DNA of 64,000 nucleotides from Citrobacter freundii (GCF_011077955.1 NZ_JAALBX010000007.1:1-64000); one strand, 5' to 3'; counted from the stretch's first letter, positions 1 through 9,501 are shown. Notes: generated by a model not told the origin, from the sequence alone. Numbers and translations are program-made.

Positions 1-123
1 TCATGGTTAAATCCTTATCAGTTATGGGGATAACAGATTCGGATTTTCCCATGAGTAGCATTACTGGCAGAGCCAACTTTTTGCTGACCACCTCCATAGA
101 AGGTGGTGTTCATTCAGGTATAA

Positions 124-206
124 ATAAGGCTCGCGCCTTATCGCATCATCTGAAAGTGCCAGAGTATGCCGGAAGGGGCGTAACGTAAGCGTTACGTTGT
201 TTTTTA
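124..206 (+). terminator. Hairpin and rho-independent terminator at the window start
   Basis: Bases 179-196 form a stem (GTAACG/CGTTAC around TAAG, with an extra C-G pair) followed by a T-rich run at 197-205, a standard intrinsic terminator. A second perfect hairpin (ATAAGGC-TCGC-GCCTTAT) lies at 124-141. No convincing gene is seen in bases 1-287. The terminator probably closes a transcript that enters from the left of the window. Confidence 0.6.
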
Positions 207-287
207 TAAAGTAGTGCGCCAAATCAGCTAACAATTTTTGACGTAATGCCGATACCTAATTCCTCATCAATATATGAAGGAACATGT

Positions 288-1700
288 ATGTATTGCGTAC
301 GATCGTTACTGCGCCCGCTGTGTTTTCTGTCGCTCTTGCCGTTTTCATGTGTTCACGCTGCGGATAAGCCTGCATTGACAGGGGGCGGCACTAACCCTTT
401 TTCTGTAATCAGAATTCATGACCGGGTCAGTTATATGGTGTCGTTAAACTTTGATAACGGAACGACGGCGCAGCAATGGCGTTCCGTTGACTGTAAACAC
501 GAAACGGCTCAGCTGCTCTATAAAGATTTACTCAATGAGCAGGGTTTAACCAAAGCTCGCTTTTACGGTAACAGCTACCTGCGTTATGCCCCTGCCCAGG
601 ATGATAAGCAAATGAAGGCAGAGGATATTCGCACGGTTTGCCAGCTACCGATAAAAGACGCGCGATGGGAAAAATTATCCGCCACGGATAAATTCGGCAT
701 GACCGACCTTGTTGATGTTAATAGCATCCAGCGTATTGGCGACATTTTATCGGTACGAATGGGATATGACATTGCGGATATTATCTGGGAACCGCCTTAT
801 GACGCTCCCCTTGAATTAAAGATTGAACATTACTTATATAACTGTAAAACGCATCAGGGAGACGCTGTCGCTTTAATGAATGTTGACGGTGAAGGGCGCG
901 TTACCGACTCGCTCATGACGGCAGATATTGTTCGCCGCAAGAGTGACTTCGCCATTGACGAACAAAAGGCGCAACGCTTCGATAAGCTTTGCCAGCTGCC
1001 AGCGGGAAAAACCTTTACAGCACTAGGGCATTTTGTACCCGCAGCGCACAAGAAACCCTCAACAGTGTTGGGGCCATCAATGCCCGAACTGAGTGACAAT
1101 AATCCGCAGTGGCTCGAAAAAGTTCCGCTTTCTCCTGCTATTGAGCGCCAGGCGCAGTCCTTGATTAAACCCTGGGCCATGCCACGCTTTAAACAGATTC
1201 GTTATACCGAAGTCAGCGCCCTCGGGAAGATCAATGTTCAACTCGATGCACAACCGGATGGCTATATTCGTAAACTGGAAGATTATGATATCTGGAAGGT
1301 ACAGCGTTTAACGCTGGGCAACCAACTGCAATTAAAGTTCACTATGTCTATCAGTTATGGTTCCACAGTGCTGAATACATTGCAGACGGATCTGCGTTTC
1401 CCGTTATCGAAAGGCCAGCGATATCAGGCCGAGTGGCAGACCATAGATTCCGATAAGAAAGTTACAGCTGCAAATTTACGCTGTGAGGTGACAGGAGAAG
1501 GGGACGCACAACGCATTGCGCCAGAGTTTAGTGGGAAATATCTGTTGGTGGAATGCCATTCTACGTATGAAGGGCAGCAAGACAGCAGCAGTAAATTAGC
1601 CTGGCTACAAGAATTCAATCTGTTTGTCCCCGTTGCACAGCAATTAGGTGATAAACCTGAAAGCCTGGTGAAACTGGAGAAGGTGAAGGTAATACGCTAA
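288..1700 (+). CDS. Exported protein of unknown function with an internal duplication
   Basis: I do not recognise the family. The ATG at 288 is preferred over the one at 246 because a GAAGGA ribosome site lies just upstream and the protein then begins with a clean signal peptide (hydrophobic core, cleavage near VHA-AD). The mature protein of about 450 residues should be periplasmic. Its first half holds two similar modules, each with an early Cys (DCKHE and YNCKT) and each ending in a CQLP motif (TVCQLP and KLCQLP), which suggests a duplicated fold with paired cysteines. The C-terminal part has no recognisable motif. It stands alone, with a terminator upstream and a non-coding stretch downstream. 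Being real and exported is well supported; its function is unknown. Confidence 0.7.
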   Translation: MYCVRSLLRPLCFLSLLPFSCVHAADKPALTGGGTNPFSVIRIHDRVSYMVSLNFDNGTTAQQWRSVDCKHETAQLLYKDLLNEQGLTKARFYGNSYLRYAPAQDDKQMKAEDIRTVCQLPIKDARWEKLSATDKFGMTDLVDVNSIQRIGDILSVRMGYDIADIIWEPPYDAPLELKIEHYLYNCKTHQGDAVALMNVDGEGRVTDSLMTADIVRRKSDFAIDEQKAQRFDKLCQLPAGKTFTALGHFVPAAHKKPSTVLGPSMPELSDNNPQWLEKVPLSPAIERQAQSLIKPWAMPRFKQIRYTEVSALGKINVQLDAQPDGYIRKLEDYDIWKVQRLTLGNQLQLKFTMSISYGSTVLNTLQTDLRFPLSKGQRYQAEWQTIDSDKKVTAANLRCEVTGEGDAQRIAPEFSGKYLLVECHSTYEGQQDSSSKLAWLQEFNLFVPVAQQLGDKPESLVKLEKVKVIR

Positions 1701-2061
1701 GCACACAGGCTCACTTTTATGTCGGTGAGCCTGTTTACTTCTGCCTCAATTAATTTCGCTTATGGCAGAGATTCATTTCATTTTGTTTGTCCGTTTTGTG
1801 CCAGGAGCGGACATTTTGTCTCTCTATTCAGGCGGTCAAATTCAGTAAACCACTTCATACTCACTGATCAGCCGCGATGTGTGCGATGTGTTGCAGCTAT
1901 TGCAATCACATCCTAAGAAGATTTCTGAGAAACGCAAATAACTTCAATGATATTATATATAAAGGAAACGCCGGGAAAACGGGGTTAAGTTCGGGTGTCA
2001 CAAAGCCCCTAACCGCTTCGCGGTGCATCACATAGCAATCACTTATCCCTGAGGTAACTAT
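1701..2061. other. Intergenic stretch with a GCGGAC-type palindrome
   Basis: No gene is seen. Bases 1788-1813 form an inverted repeat (TGTCCG...CGGACA) of the same type as the two downstream of the SIR2 gene. The last 120 bases are AT-rich with a short GC-rich block (about 1970-2025) just before the SIR2 start, where a promoter or leader hairpin may lie. Confidence 0.45.
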
Positions 2062-3414
2062 ATGGACTTTACGGAATATCAAGAAGAAATAATTGAAGAT
2101 GTTAAATCTTGCCTTGAAAGCTTACAAGTCCAACCCATTTTATTCATGGGTGCAGGTATTTCACAACGATATATAAAAGCGCCTGACTGGGAAGGTCTAC
2201 TGAAGCAACTAGCGGAAATATGCCCCTTGATCAAACGCCCATATGGTTACTACAGCCAAACAAAGGGTGATAACAAGCCATTGATTGCTAGCGATTTTTG
2301 TGACTTCTATGCTGAATGGGCTTGGGATGATGGCAAGGATCGCTATCCAGAGGCATACTTTGAAGGAACGACTCCAAAAGATATTTATATTAAGCATGAA
2401 ATTGCATCCATTCTGAATGAATTATCAAACTCTGTTGATTTCTCGAACATGGAGTATACAGAGGAAATTCAGAAACTAAGGAAAGTAAAACCTCATGCAA
2501 TAATCACAACAAATTATGACGACACATTGGAAAAAATATTTGACAATTATCAGGCAATAGTTGGTCATAACGTTGTTAAAGTGAATTATTCATCTTATGG
2601 CGAAATCATGAAAATTCATGGTAGCAGTCATGAAGTTGAAAGTATTGTTATTACAAATGAAGATTATGTTGATTTCTATAAACGTAAGAAATATATCAGT
2701 GCTAAACTACTAACATATTTTGCTGAACACCCTTTGTTTTTCTTTGGGTACAGCATCAATGATGAAAACATAAAAGCAATTCTCTCTGATATAGATGAAA
2801 TCATCGCTCCCAATAATGCATTGATTCCAAATATTTATCTTGTCTCCTTCAGCAAGGACTGCGAGGCCACTGGTTCTCATCAGAAGGAATTGCTAATCGG
2901 TGTTGGTGAGAATAAAAGCGTTCGAATCAAGGTGATATACGCAAATAATTTTGGTTGGATTTTTGATGCGTTATCATCTAATACACCGGAAATTAGTGTT
3001 AATCCAAAACTTGTGCGTGCATTTCTAGCCAGAACGTACACATTCGCATCAGAATCCCTTGTAAAACAAGAGCTTCCGTACGATTTTGAGATGTTCCGCG
3101 ATATTGCAGAGCATGATGATGCATTAGCAAAAATGTATGGTATCGCTGAACTAAATAATGGGCAGGCACTAAATGCTAGTTTCCCATATACAATGTCTGA
3201 TCTGGCAAGGATTCTCGATATGGGATCGTGGCACTATGTTAATCAAGAATTCGAAAAATTAAGAAAACTAACCGACTTCAATATTAAAGCATCAGACAAC
3301 AATTATCATGTTTTCATTAAATCTGGAAAAAGTGGTGTCGGAAAATATTCATCTGAGGCACTTGATTTATTGCGAAAATTAATAAATGGGGAACAATTTG
3401 AGTTAAACCCATAA
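2062..3414 (+). CDS. SIR2-family protein, probable NAD-consuming defence protein
   Basis: This 450-residue protein has a SIR2-type Rossmann fold in its first 300 residues: GAGIS at about 30-34 for NAD binding, TTNYDD at 149-154 with the Asn used by SIR2 NADases, KIHGSS with the candidate catalytic His at 186, and FFFGYS at about 226. The C-terminal 130 residues match nothing I recognise and may sense a trigger. Bacterial SIR2 proteins of this build (DSR2, ThsA, SIR2-Argonaute partners) act in phage defence by depleting NAD; a plain deacylase is less likely because the Zn-finger cysteines are absent. The gene is much more AT-rich than its neighbours, stands alone and has GCGGAC palindromes on both sides, which fits horizontal gain. 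GAGGT upstream supports the start. Confidence 0.75.
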   Translation: MDFTEYQEEIIEDVKSCLESLQVQPILFMGAGISQRYIKAPDWEGLLKQLAEICPLIKRPYGYYSQTKGDNKPLIASDFCDFYAEWAWDDGKDRYPEAYFEGTTPKDIYIKHEIASILNELSNSVDFSNMEYTEEIQKLRKVKPHAIITTNYDDTLEKIFDNYQAIVGHNVVKVNYSSYGEIMKIHGSSHEVESIVITNEDYVDFYKRKKYISAKLLTYFAEHPLFFFGYSINDENIKAILSDIDEIIAPNNALIPNIYLVSFSKDCEATGSHQKELLIGVGENKSVRIKVIYANNFGWIFDALSSNTPEISVNPKLVRAFLARTYTFASESLVKQELPYDFEMFRDIAEHDDALAKMYGIAELNNGQALNASFPYTMSDLARILDMGSWHYVNQEFEKLRKLTDFNIKASDNNYHVFIKSGKSGVGKYSSEALDLLRKLINGEQFELNP

Positions 3415-3441
3415 TTAAAGATGATGCGCACAATGACGTTA

Positions 3442-3490
3442 TGCTGAAGAGGCCGTTGCGGAAGACATTTTCGCAACGGCCTTTTCAGCA
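3442..3490. terminator. Strong terminator after the SIR2 gene
   Basis: A long near-perfect hairpin (GGCCGTTGCG/CGCAACGGCC, with an outer TGCTGAA/TTCAGCA stem) with T residues on one side and A residues on the other. It can act in both directions and closes the SIR2 transcript. Confidence 0.75.
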
Positions 3491-3580
3491 TATGGACATT
3501 TCTAAAGAGTCAGTGATTAGACATTTTCAATGAGCCTTGACATGTCAGCCTGATTTAAATAGTTTTTTTCAGTTGTTTTA

Positions 3581-3647
3581 CGTCCGCTCCTCGCTTAAAG
3601 CGGACCTTATCACGCGCGTACGTCCGCCTCATGCCAGAAGCGGACGT
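3581..3647. repeat. Two GCGGAC-type interspersed palindromes
   Basis: Two adjacent imperfect inverted repeats: GTCCGCT...AGCGGAC at 3582-3605 and ACGTCCG...CGGACGT at 3620-3647. They resemble the element at 1788-1813. Similar short GCGGAC palindromes occur in enteric intergenic regions. They lie between the SIR2 gene and the chemoreceptor and may also help end transcription. Confidence 0.6.
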
Positions 3648-3685
3648 AAACATATTTGTCAGTTATTTAATTCCAAATCCCTTTA

Positions 3686-5235
3686 TCAGGCGAGTTTAAA
3701 AATCGCAGCCGAACGGTTTAGCTGAGCCGCCTGATCCTCCAGCGATGCGGCAGCGGCGGCTGCCTGTTGAACCAGCGCGGCGTTTTGTTGGGTCACTTCA
3801 TCCATCTGCGTGATAGCGATACCGACATGCTCGATGCCGTTAACCTGCTCGCCGGAGGCTGTGTAGATTTCTGACATAAGCACTGAGACATTGCTGATAG
3901 CCGTGACTATCTCAGACATGGTTTTGCCTGCCTGTGCCACCAGATCGGTGCCTTCCGATACGCGGTGATTCGAGGCTTCAATCAGCGATTTAATATCTTT
4001 TGCTGCTTTCGCGCTACGCTGCGCAAGTGCACGCACTTCGCTTGCCACCACGGCGAAACCGCGACCCTGCTCGCCTGCGCGGGCGGCTTCCACCGCAGCG
4101 TTGAGCGCCAGGATATTGGTCTGGAAAGCGATGCTTTCTATGGTGCCAATAATATCCACCACGCTTTGTGAGCTGTCATAAATGGCTGCCATGGTCGAGA
4201 CGACTTCGTCCACGACTTTTCCTCCCTGCTGCGCAACCTCTGACGCGTCGGACGCCAGGCTGCTGGCGTTTTGCGCATTAGAGGCGTTTTGCCTCACGGT
4301 CGCTGTCAGTTGCTCCATGCTGGCTGAGGTTTCTTCCAGCGAGGCGGCCTGCTGTTCCGTTCGTACAGAGAGATCAGTATTGCCCATCGCGACTTCTTTA
4401 GAAGCGCTATCGATAGAGGACGCAGCGGTCTGAATATCCGATACCACTTTTTTAAGCTGCTCTTGCATGGCGGTAAGGCTAACGATCAGTACACCGGTTT
4501 CATCTTTTGAACGTGCTACCAAACGGGAAGTGAGATCCCCTGCGGCAATCGCCTTAGCCGCTTTTACCGCTTCTCCAAGCGGAAGGGTAATGGTGCGGGC
4601 AAGGGCATAGCCTAAAGCGGAAGCGATGAAGACTCCCAACAGCGCGCCGATAAATAAGGTAATCCCGGTCTGTGTCTGAACCGAATCGACAGAATTCTGG
4701 CGTTCGCTGAGCAGACGTGTTTCATCATTGACGATTTCATCAATGGTTTTACGCATCTGATCCATTTGCAGCTTACCGGTATTGGCTTCGAAGGAGGCAG
4801 TGAAATCCCCCTGCGTGATTGACCCGGCATTTAGTGCGCGACGGTGCTCAAGCAACTCAGTGACAAATTTCTCTTGCCACTCTTTCTCCTGATTAAGCAA
4901 ATTATCCAGGCGCTTCTGTTGTGCAGGGTTATCCGCCGTTAAGCCTTTGGTGTCCTGCCAAAATTTAACAAAATCTTTTTTACCTGAGTTCCACGGCGCA
5001 AGCATTTCTTCTTTGCCATTAATTGCATAGCCGCGCAGACCGGTTTCCATATTCACCAGACTTTGGGTCAGGGCACGGCTTTTATCAATGACGCGCCAGC
5101 TATGAATGTTCCATTCGTTTGTACTAACGATGTTGGAAAAATTATTGTAGAAGGTTGCGCACAGCGACAATAACAAAACTAAAACGACCCCAAAGGCAAA
5201 AAGAATTTTTTCTTGATAGCCAAGTTCCTGAACAT
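3686..5235 (-). CDS. Methyl-accepting chemotaxis protein with an apparent N-terminal frameshift
   Basis: A chemoreceptor with a periplasmic four-helix sensor (CHASE3-like), a second membrane helix, HAMP, and a cytoplasmic signalling tip reading [20 protein letters not shown]. It has no C-terminal pentapeptide tether for CheR/CheB. The long frame begins only at a TTG at 5176, inside the first membrane helix. The natural start is the ATG at 5235 behind a GAGG site and a sigma-28 promoter; it encodes [10 protein letters not shown], the usual receptor N-terminus, but then runs to a stop within 19 codons. Joining the two frames at the A6 run (5206-5211) restores a normal transmembrane segment ([15 protein letters not shown]). 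One A appears to be missing. This could be a real mutation, a sequencing error or slippage on the A run. Otherwise the receptor is complete, of about 515 residues. Confidence 0.85.
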
Positions 5236-5293
5236 TTTAACCTCGATCCGCATAATTTGAGATGGCAGCCTGAAGAGACGTAAAACATATAAG

Positions 5294-5320
5294 ATATCGG
5301 CATTAATTTTTCTGGCTTTA
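5294..5320 (-). promoter_or_regulatory. Sigma-28 (FliA) promoter for the chemoreceptor
   Basis: On the minus strand the sequence reads TAAAGCCA, 11 bases, then GCCGATAT. This closely follows the flagellar class 3 consensus (TAAAGTTT-N11-GCCGATAA). It lies about 60 bases before the ATG at 5235 and places the receptor in the flagellar regulon. Confidence 0.8.
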
Positions 5321-5950
5321 ACTAAAACCGACAAAAATTATTTAGCAAAGAGGATATATTCCATCTTGCTTTTTTACTGGCTAAATTTCAAAGGGATAGC
5401 TACTACCAACTCAAAAAAATATTATTCTACGTCGCGACGTTAATTGGTTGAGGTCGCGTCAGTAACATTTTCATGGCTCAAGAAAGTATAAATTTTAAGA
5501 AAAAATATAATATATCAAATAACATATTCGTCTAATCGACATTACGCATAACGCCTTGTGCAAAATAGAGAAATAGAAACTAGCCCTTAAAAAATAGTGT
5601 GCCCAAATCGACGTTTTCACCTGCTGTCCATTTATTTACATGGAATGCTGTGAGCGATGTCCATTTCTCGCTCTAAGCTGCCGTTTAATGCCTTAAATAA
5701 AAGATCGTCAACGCCTGATTCGGGCTTCAGATGCGAAAACCTGTCTTTGATAACGGCGCGGAAGTGATGGTGGAGTCACATCTTGCGGCACTGAGCGGAG
5801 CCGCAATACGCAAGGTCACGGTTGTGCTTTACGCTGAACATGACTCCGTCTCGTTAGCCGCAGCGACGTGCTACAACAGATGGCGTGTACCGCTACAGCG
5901 TGCGGCGTGGTAATGTCGACGGCGAACCGATATCGCATTGAGGATCCTTT
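5321..5950. other. Intergenic stretch, no gene seen
   Basis: An AT-rich part (5321-5600) gives way to a more GC-balanced part. The only open frame, at 5731-5913, has no ribosome site and no recognisable protein. The promoter of the peroxidase gene is presumably here but I cannot point to it. Confidence 0.4.
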
Positions 5951-6433
5951 ATGACGACCTTTTATCAACTTTCGGCCAACAGTTTGAATGGCGAGTGTAT
6001 CGCCATGGCCGACTACGCCGGTAAGTTGGTGTTGGTGGTGAATACCGCGAGCCTCTGTGGTTTCACGCCGCAATACGCAGGCCTCGAAGCGCTCTACAAT
6101 AAGTACGCCGCGCAAGGGCTGGTGGTGCTTGGCTTTCCCTGTAATCAGTTCGGGAAACAGGAGCCCGGCGGCGCCGATGACATCGCGCGCACCTGCCATA
6201 TCAATTACGGTGTCAGCTTCCCGATGTTCGAGAAAGTAGACGTCAACGGTGCCGCTGCCCACCCGGTGTTTCGCTATCTGAAAAGCGCCTTACCCGGCGT
6301 GTTGGGTGCGCGAGTTAAGTGGAATTTCACAAAGTTCCTGATAGGGCGCGATGGCCAGCCGCTTAAGCGTTTTGCACCCATCACCACCCCGGAAAAAATG
6401 GAAGCCGCCATTGTGGCAGCTCTGGAAAGCTAA
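5951..6433 (+). CDS. Glutathione peroxidase family protein
   Basis: This 160-residue thioredoxin-fold enzyme reduces peroxides, normally with thioredoxin or glutathione as donor. It carries the family signatures: NTASLCGFTPQY with the peroxidatic Cys36, GFPCNQFGKQEPG with the conserved Gln, and WNFTKFLI with the catalytic Trp/Asn pair. The extra Cys in the FPCNQF motif could be the resolving cysteine. AGGATCC just before the ATG serves as ribosome site. It is shorter than E. coli BtuE and probably a paralogous member of the family, so no symbol is given. It stands alone. Confidence 0.9.
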   Translation: MTTFYQLSANSLNGECIAMADYAGKLVLVVNTASLCGFTPQYAGLEALYNKYAAQGLVVLGFPCNQFGKQEPGGADDIARTCHINYGVSFPMFEKVDVNGAAAHPVFRYLKSALPGVLGARVKWNFTKFLIGRDGQPLKRFAPITTPEKMEAAIVAALES

Positions 6434-6974
6434 AATTTTTAGCAATTCGAGCTTTTTACGACAGCGTGTTTTAAAAAATTAATGAGTGCGGTGATGGGTA
6501 ACTGTATAGCCGTGTGCCAGATAATTATCCTGCGAAAAATGAGTCAGGCTTCCCCCAAAAAACAGGTGAGGCTGATAGCGCAAGACCAGACGTGGCGCGG
6601 GTTGAGGGGAGGCGGCGAAATGACAACCGTAACTCTTTTAAGCTTGCGGCGGGTAAGCCTGAACATGCAGATAGTTCGCCCATAACGCCGTGCCAGACCC
6701 GCCGCGGCAAAACGTTGTACGTTTTAACGGGTGCATAGCTAACCGCGTTCTGATCTTTTCCTGCCTGCGCCTTTAATCCATGGAGCAAGGCAGGGCATCT
6801 CACCGCCCCGTTTAACATCCATCTTCTATACTCTCTTACGTTTAATAAAAGGTTGCTGCCGTGCTCTGAGCCAGCACCTCTCGCCTGGCATGACACAAAT
6901 ACGGTCGCACACCTCTCGTTAAACACCATCTTGATGATTTTTTCATCTTTCATTTTGTTAGGGGAATTCCTGGT
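6434..6974. other. Intergenic stretch before the PQQ dehydrogenase genes
   Basis: About 540 bases with no convincing gene. Several short overlapping frames exist on both strands, but none has a ribosome site together with a recognisable product. The segment near 6800-6950 directly before the membrane subunit probably holds its promoter. Confidence 0.4.
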
Positions 6975-7340
6975 ATGTTGCAATCTAAACCCTCACGCGC
7001 GGGCAGCAGTTTGCTGCTGTTGGCCGCGGTTATCGGCTTTGCGGTGGCTATATATGCATGGCTTACGCCGCTTACGGGCGTTACGGGGACTATTGGTGCG
7101 TTGGGTGTGGCCATTGCCTGCGTCTTGCTCGCGATACTGACCTTTCTGTTACGTGCCGCATCCGCTCGCGGGGCGCGCATTTTCCTGATTGTCGTCACGC
7201 TGGTCGTGCTGGTTGGTATTGGTTTTGCCGCCGCGCTGCTGCACCAGTACATCATTACGGCGGCGATGGTGGCAGGCCTTATTGGCCTGATTATGCTGAG
7301 CAATGACGCTGCTCGTCAGCAACGTCGCGTCAACGCCTGA
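6975..7340 (+). CDS. Small membrane protein, likely anchor of the PQQ dehydrogenase
   Basis: 121 residues with about four hydrophobic segments (roughly 12-32, 38-60, 68-88 and 92-108) and a basic tail. E. coli Gcd, the membrane glucose dehydrogenase, has a comparable block of membrane helices fused to the N-terminus of its PQQ domain. Here that block is a separate gene whose stop codon overlaps the ribosome site of the PQQ subunit. I infer that it anchors the enzyme and carries electrons to ubiquinone. The role rests on position and topology, not on a family match. Confidence 0.65.
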   Translation: MLQSKPSRAGSSLLLLAAVIGFAVAIYAWLTPLTGVTGTIGALGVAIACVLLAILTFLLRAASARGARIFLIVVTLVVLVGIGFAAALLHQYIITAAMVAGLIGLIMLSNDAARQQRRVNA

Positions 7341-7350
7341 GGAGCCAACC

Positions 7351-9447
7351 GTGCATAACACTAAACACTTGCCGCTGATGAAAATCAGTATGACGGCGCT
7401 GGCGCTACTCGTCGCACCGCTTACGGCGCAGGCGCAGGATAACGCCGCCGAAGCTTCTCAGGGAACACAAGAACAGCTCAATGTGGATGCGGCCGACCAG
7501 CAGGCGCCTGGCACTACTAAAACCACGGACGATGCGCCATCCGGCAAAAAAGAGGGGCAGAGCGTTGCGTCAGTTAATCAACCGGCGACACCGCTGGTGC
7601 CCTCGGCTGCCACCTGGGATAGCTTTCACGGGCAGCTTAATGCACAAAAATACAGCCCACTGACCCAGATTACGGCAGAGAACGTCGGCAAGTTAAAAAA
7701 AGTCTGGGAGTTTCATACCGGGGATGTGTCGGATGGCAAAGGCGACACGCCCGCGACCGTCTGGTCAGCAACCCCGGTTTTTGCCAACGAAACTATCTAT
7801 ATCGGGACGCCGTTCGACCGCCTGATTGCGCTCGACCCGGGCACCGGGAAAGAGAAATGGAGCTATGATACCAAATCGCCCCGCAAGGCACTGACCCAGC
7901 CGGTACTCAAAAACCGCGGGGTCTCCTACTGGCAGGCGAAAAATCCCGTGGCCGGGCAGGCATGTCAGAAAATAGTCTATATGGGCACAGTGGATGGCAA
8001 GCTCTTCGCGCTGGATGCCGATTCCGGCAAGCCGTGCAGCGACTTCGCCGATAAAGGCGTGCTGGATGTGAATCAGTGGAATACCGTTAACGCCAAATTC
8101 CCGCTGTCCATCCTCCAGCCGCCAACCGTGGTCGGCAACCATCTGCTGGTGGGCTGGGCGGGTAAAGACTGGGCCTACGCCGAAGCGCCTCCGGGCACCG
8201 TCTTTTCGATAAATGCGCAGACCGGTAAGTTGGAATGGACGTTTGAAGCGATTCCGGAAGCCGTCCGCCAACGCACCGGGACCGCCAACGTCTGGACGCA
8301 TATGTCCGCCGATGAAGCGAATGGTTTGGTTTATCTGCCGGTCTCCTCTCCGTCGCCTAACTACTGGGGCGGCAACCGGGTCGATCCTATTCCGCTCGGC
8401 ACTTCGACCACAGCGCTGGACATTAACACCGGCAAAGTGGTCTGGTCGCGCCAGTGGGTGCACCACGATGTGTGGGATTACGACATTAACTCTGCTCCGA
8501 CGCTGATGGATATCACCGTCAACGGCAAACCGATCCCGGCGCTGGTCCAGGCGACCAAGCAGGGCTTCTTGTTTGTGGTTAACCGCCTCACGGGCGAGGA
8601 TGTCTGGCCGATTGAAGAGCGTCCTGTCCCGCAGGGCGATGGCTCGGTGAAAGGGGAAGTGCTGTCGCCCACGCAGCCATTCCCGACCAAACCTGCGCCG
8701 CTGCTCGATCAATCGAAAAAACCGGAGATCTGGAAGCTGGCGGATATGGTGGGGGCCGGTCAGTGTTCCCGTCTGTGGGATAATCTCGCATACGAAGGCA
8801 TGTACACGCCGCCTACCACCAAAGGCGAAGGCGCGCTTACCTATCCCGACAGCGCCGGTGGCGTGCAGTGGGGCGGCGTGGCATTCGACCCGCACAAACA
8901 AATTGCCATCGTAAACACCTCACATATCGTGCAATACGTGAAGCTCTACAGCCGCGAAGATTATGATAAAGCGGATAAGAGCGCCGGCAACGAAAGTGGT
9001 TTCGCGCCGCAGGAAGGGGCACCTTACGGCCTGCGCCTGATGGTGGCAAACAACTGGCTGGGAATGCCGTGCTGGAAACCGCCCTTTGGTGAGATCGTGG
9101 CGCTGGATATGCATACCGGTGATGTGAAATGGCGTCGCCCGGTTGGCGCATCGCAGCAGTACGGCTTCTTTATGCCGGAAAGCTGGGGTTCTCCTACCAT
9201 TGGCGGCCCGGCCGTGACGGCGGGTGGCGTTATCTTTATCGGCGCTTCAATGGATGCCAAAGTTCGCGCCTACTCGGTTGAGAATGGTGATGAGCTGTGG
9301 TCCGATCAGGTTGAAGCGCCTGCCGTGGCGAACCCGTCGGTCTATGAGTACAAAGGCCGTCAGTACGTCGCGTTTGTCGCCGGGGGGAATACCATCCTGA
9401 AGGATCAGGTGGGCGACCAGGTGGTGGTTTACGCGCTGCCTGAATAA
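7351..9447 (+). CDS. PQQ-dependent sugar/alcohol dehydrogenase, catalytic subunit (Gcd-like)
   Basis: A periplasmic quinoprotein with an eight-bladed propeller, about 698 residues. The GTG at 7351 is chosen because TGAGGAG lies seven bases upstream and the product then starts with a signal peptide ending TAQAQ. A linker rich in Thr/Pro/Gln is followed by the PQQ domain from about residue 85. It matches E. coli Gcd throughout: WGGNR, HHDVWDYD, PTLMDITVNGKPIPAL, GLPCWKPPFGEIVALD-like, GGVIFIGA and YVAF-GGN. The substrate, probably an aldose such as glucose, cannot be read from the sequence. No pqq biosynthesis genes are in the window. It forms an operon with the membrane protein upstream. Confidence 0.88.
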   Translation: MHNTKHLPLMKISMTALALLVAPLTAQAQDNAAEASQGTQEQLNVDAADQQAPGTTKTTDDAPSGKKEGQSVASVNQPATPLVPSAATWDSFHGQLNAQKYSPLTQITAENVGKLKKVWEFHTGDVSDGKGDTPATVWSATPVFANETIYIGTPFDRLIALDPGTGKEKWSYDTKSPRKALTQPVLKNRGVSYWQAKNPVAGQACQKIVYMGTVDGKLFALDADSGKPCSDFADKGVLDVNQWNTVNAKFPLSILQPPTVVGNHLLVGWAGKDWAYAEAPPGTVFSINAQTGKLEWTFEAIPEAVRQRTGTANVWTHMSADEANGLVYLPVSSPSPNYWGGNRVDPIPLGTSTTALDINTGKVVWSRQWVHHDVWDYDINSAPTLMDITVNGKPIPALVQATKQGFLFVVNRLTGEDVWPIEERPVPQGDGSVKGEVLSPTQPFPTKPAPLLDQSKKPEIWKLADMVGAGQCSRLWDNLAYEGMYTPPTTKGEGALTYPDSAGGVQWGGVAFDPHKQIAIVNTSHIVQYVKLYSREDYDKADKSAGNESGFAPQEGAPYGLRLMVANNWLGMPCWKPPFGEIVALDMHTGDVKWRRPVGASQQYGFFMPESWGSPTIGGPAVTAGGVIFIGASMDAKVRAYSVENGDELWSDQVEAPAVANPSVYEYKGRQYVAFVAGGNTILKDQVGDQVVVYALPE

Positions 9448-9473
9448 GCGTTGATAAAACGCTGGAAACACAT

Positions 9474-9501
9474 CAGGGGGCCTTAAGGCCCCCTGTTTCT
9501 G
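9474..9501 (+). terminator. Terminator after the PQQ dehydrogenase
   Basis: A perfect stem CAGGGGGCC/GGCCCCCTG around TTAA is followed by TTTCTGT. It closes the two-gene transcript and separates it from the convergent LysR gene. Confidence 0.8.

Noticed and set aside
3-188. 61-codon frame at the window start
   Set aside because: No ribosome site, no recognisable product, and it ends inside a terminator hairpin.
5731-5913. 60-codon frame before the peroxidase gene
   Set aside because: No ribosome site and protein-like features are lacking; likely chance.
6525-6983. 152-codon minus-strand frame before the PQQ genes
   Set aside because: Low-complexity, basic product with no family match and no ribosome site; overlaps the expected promoter region.
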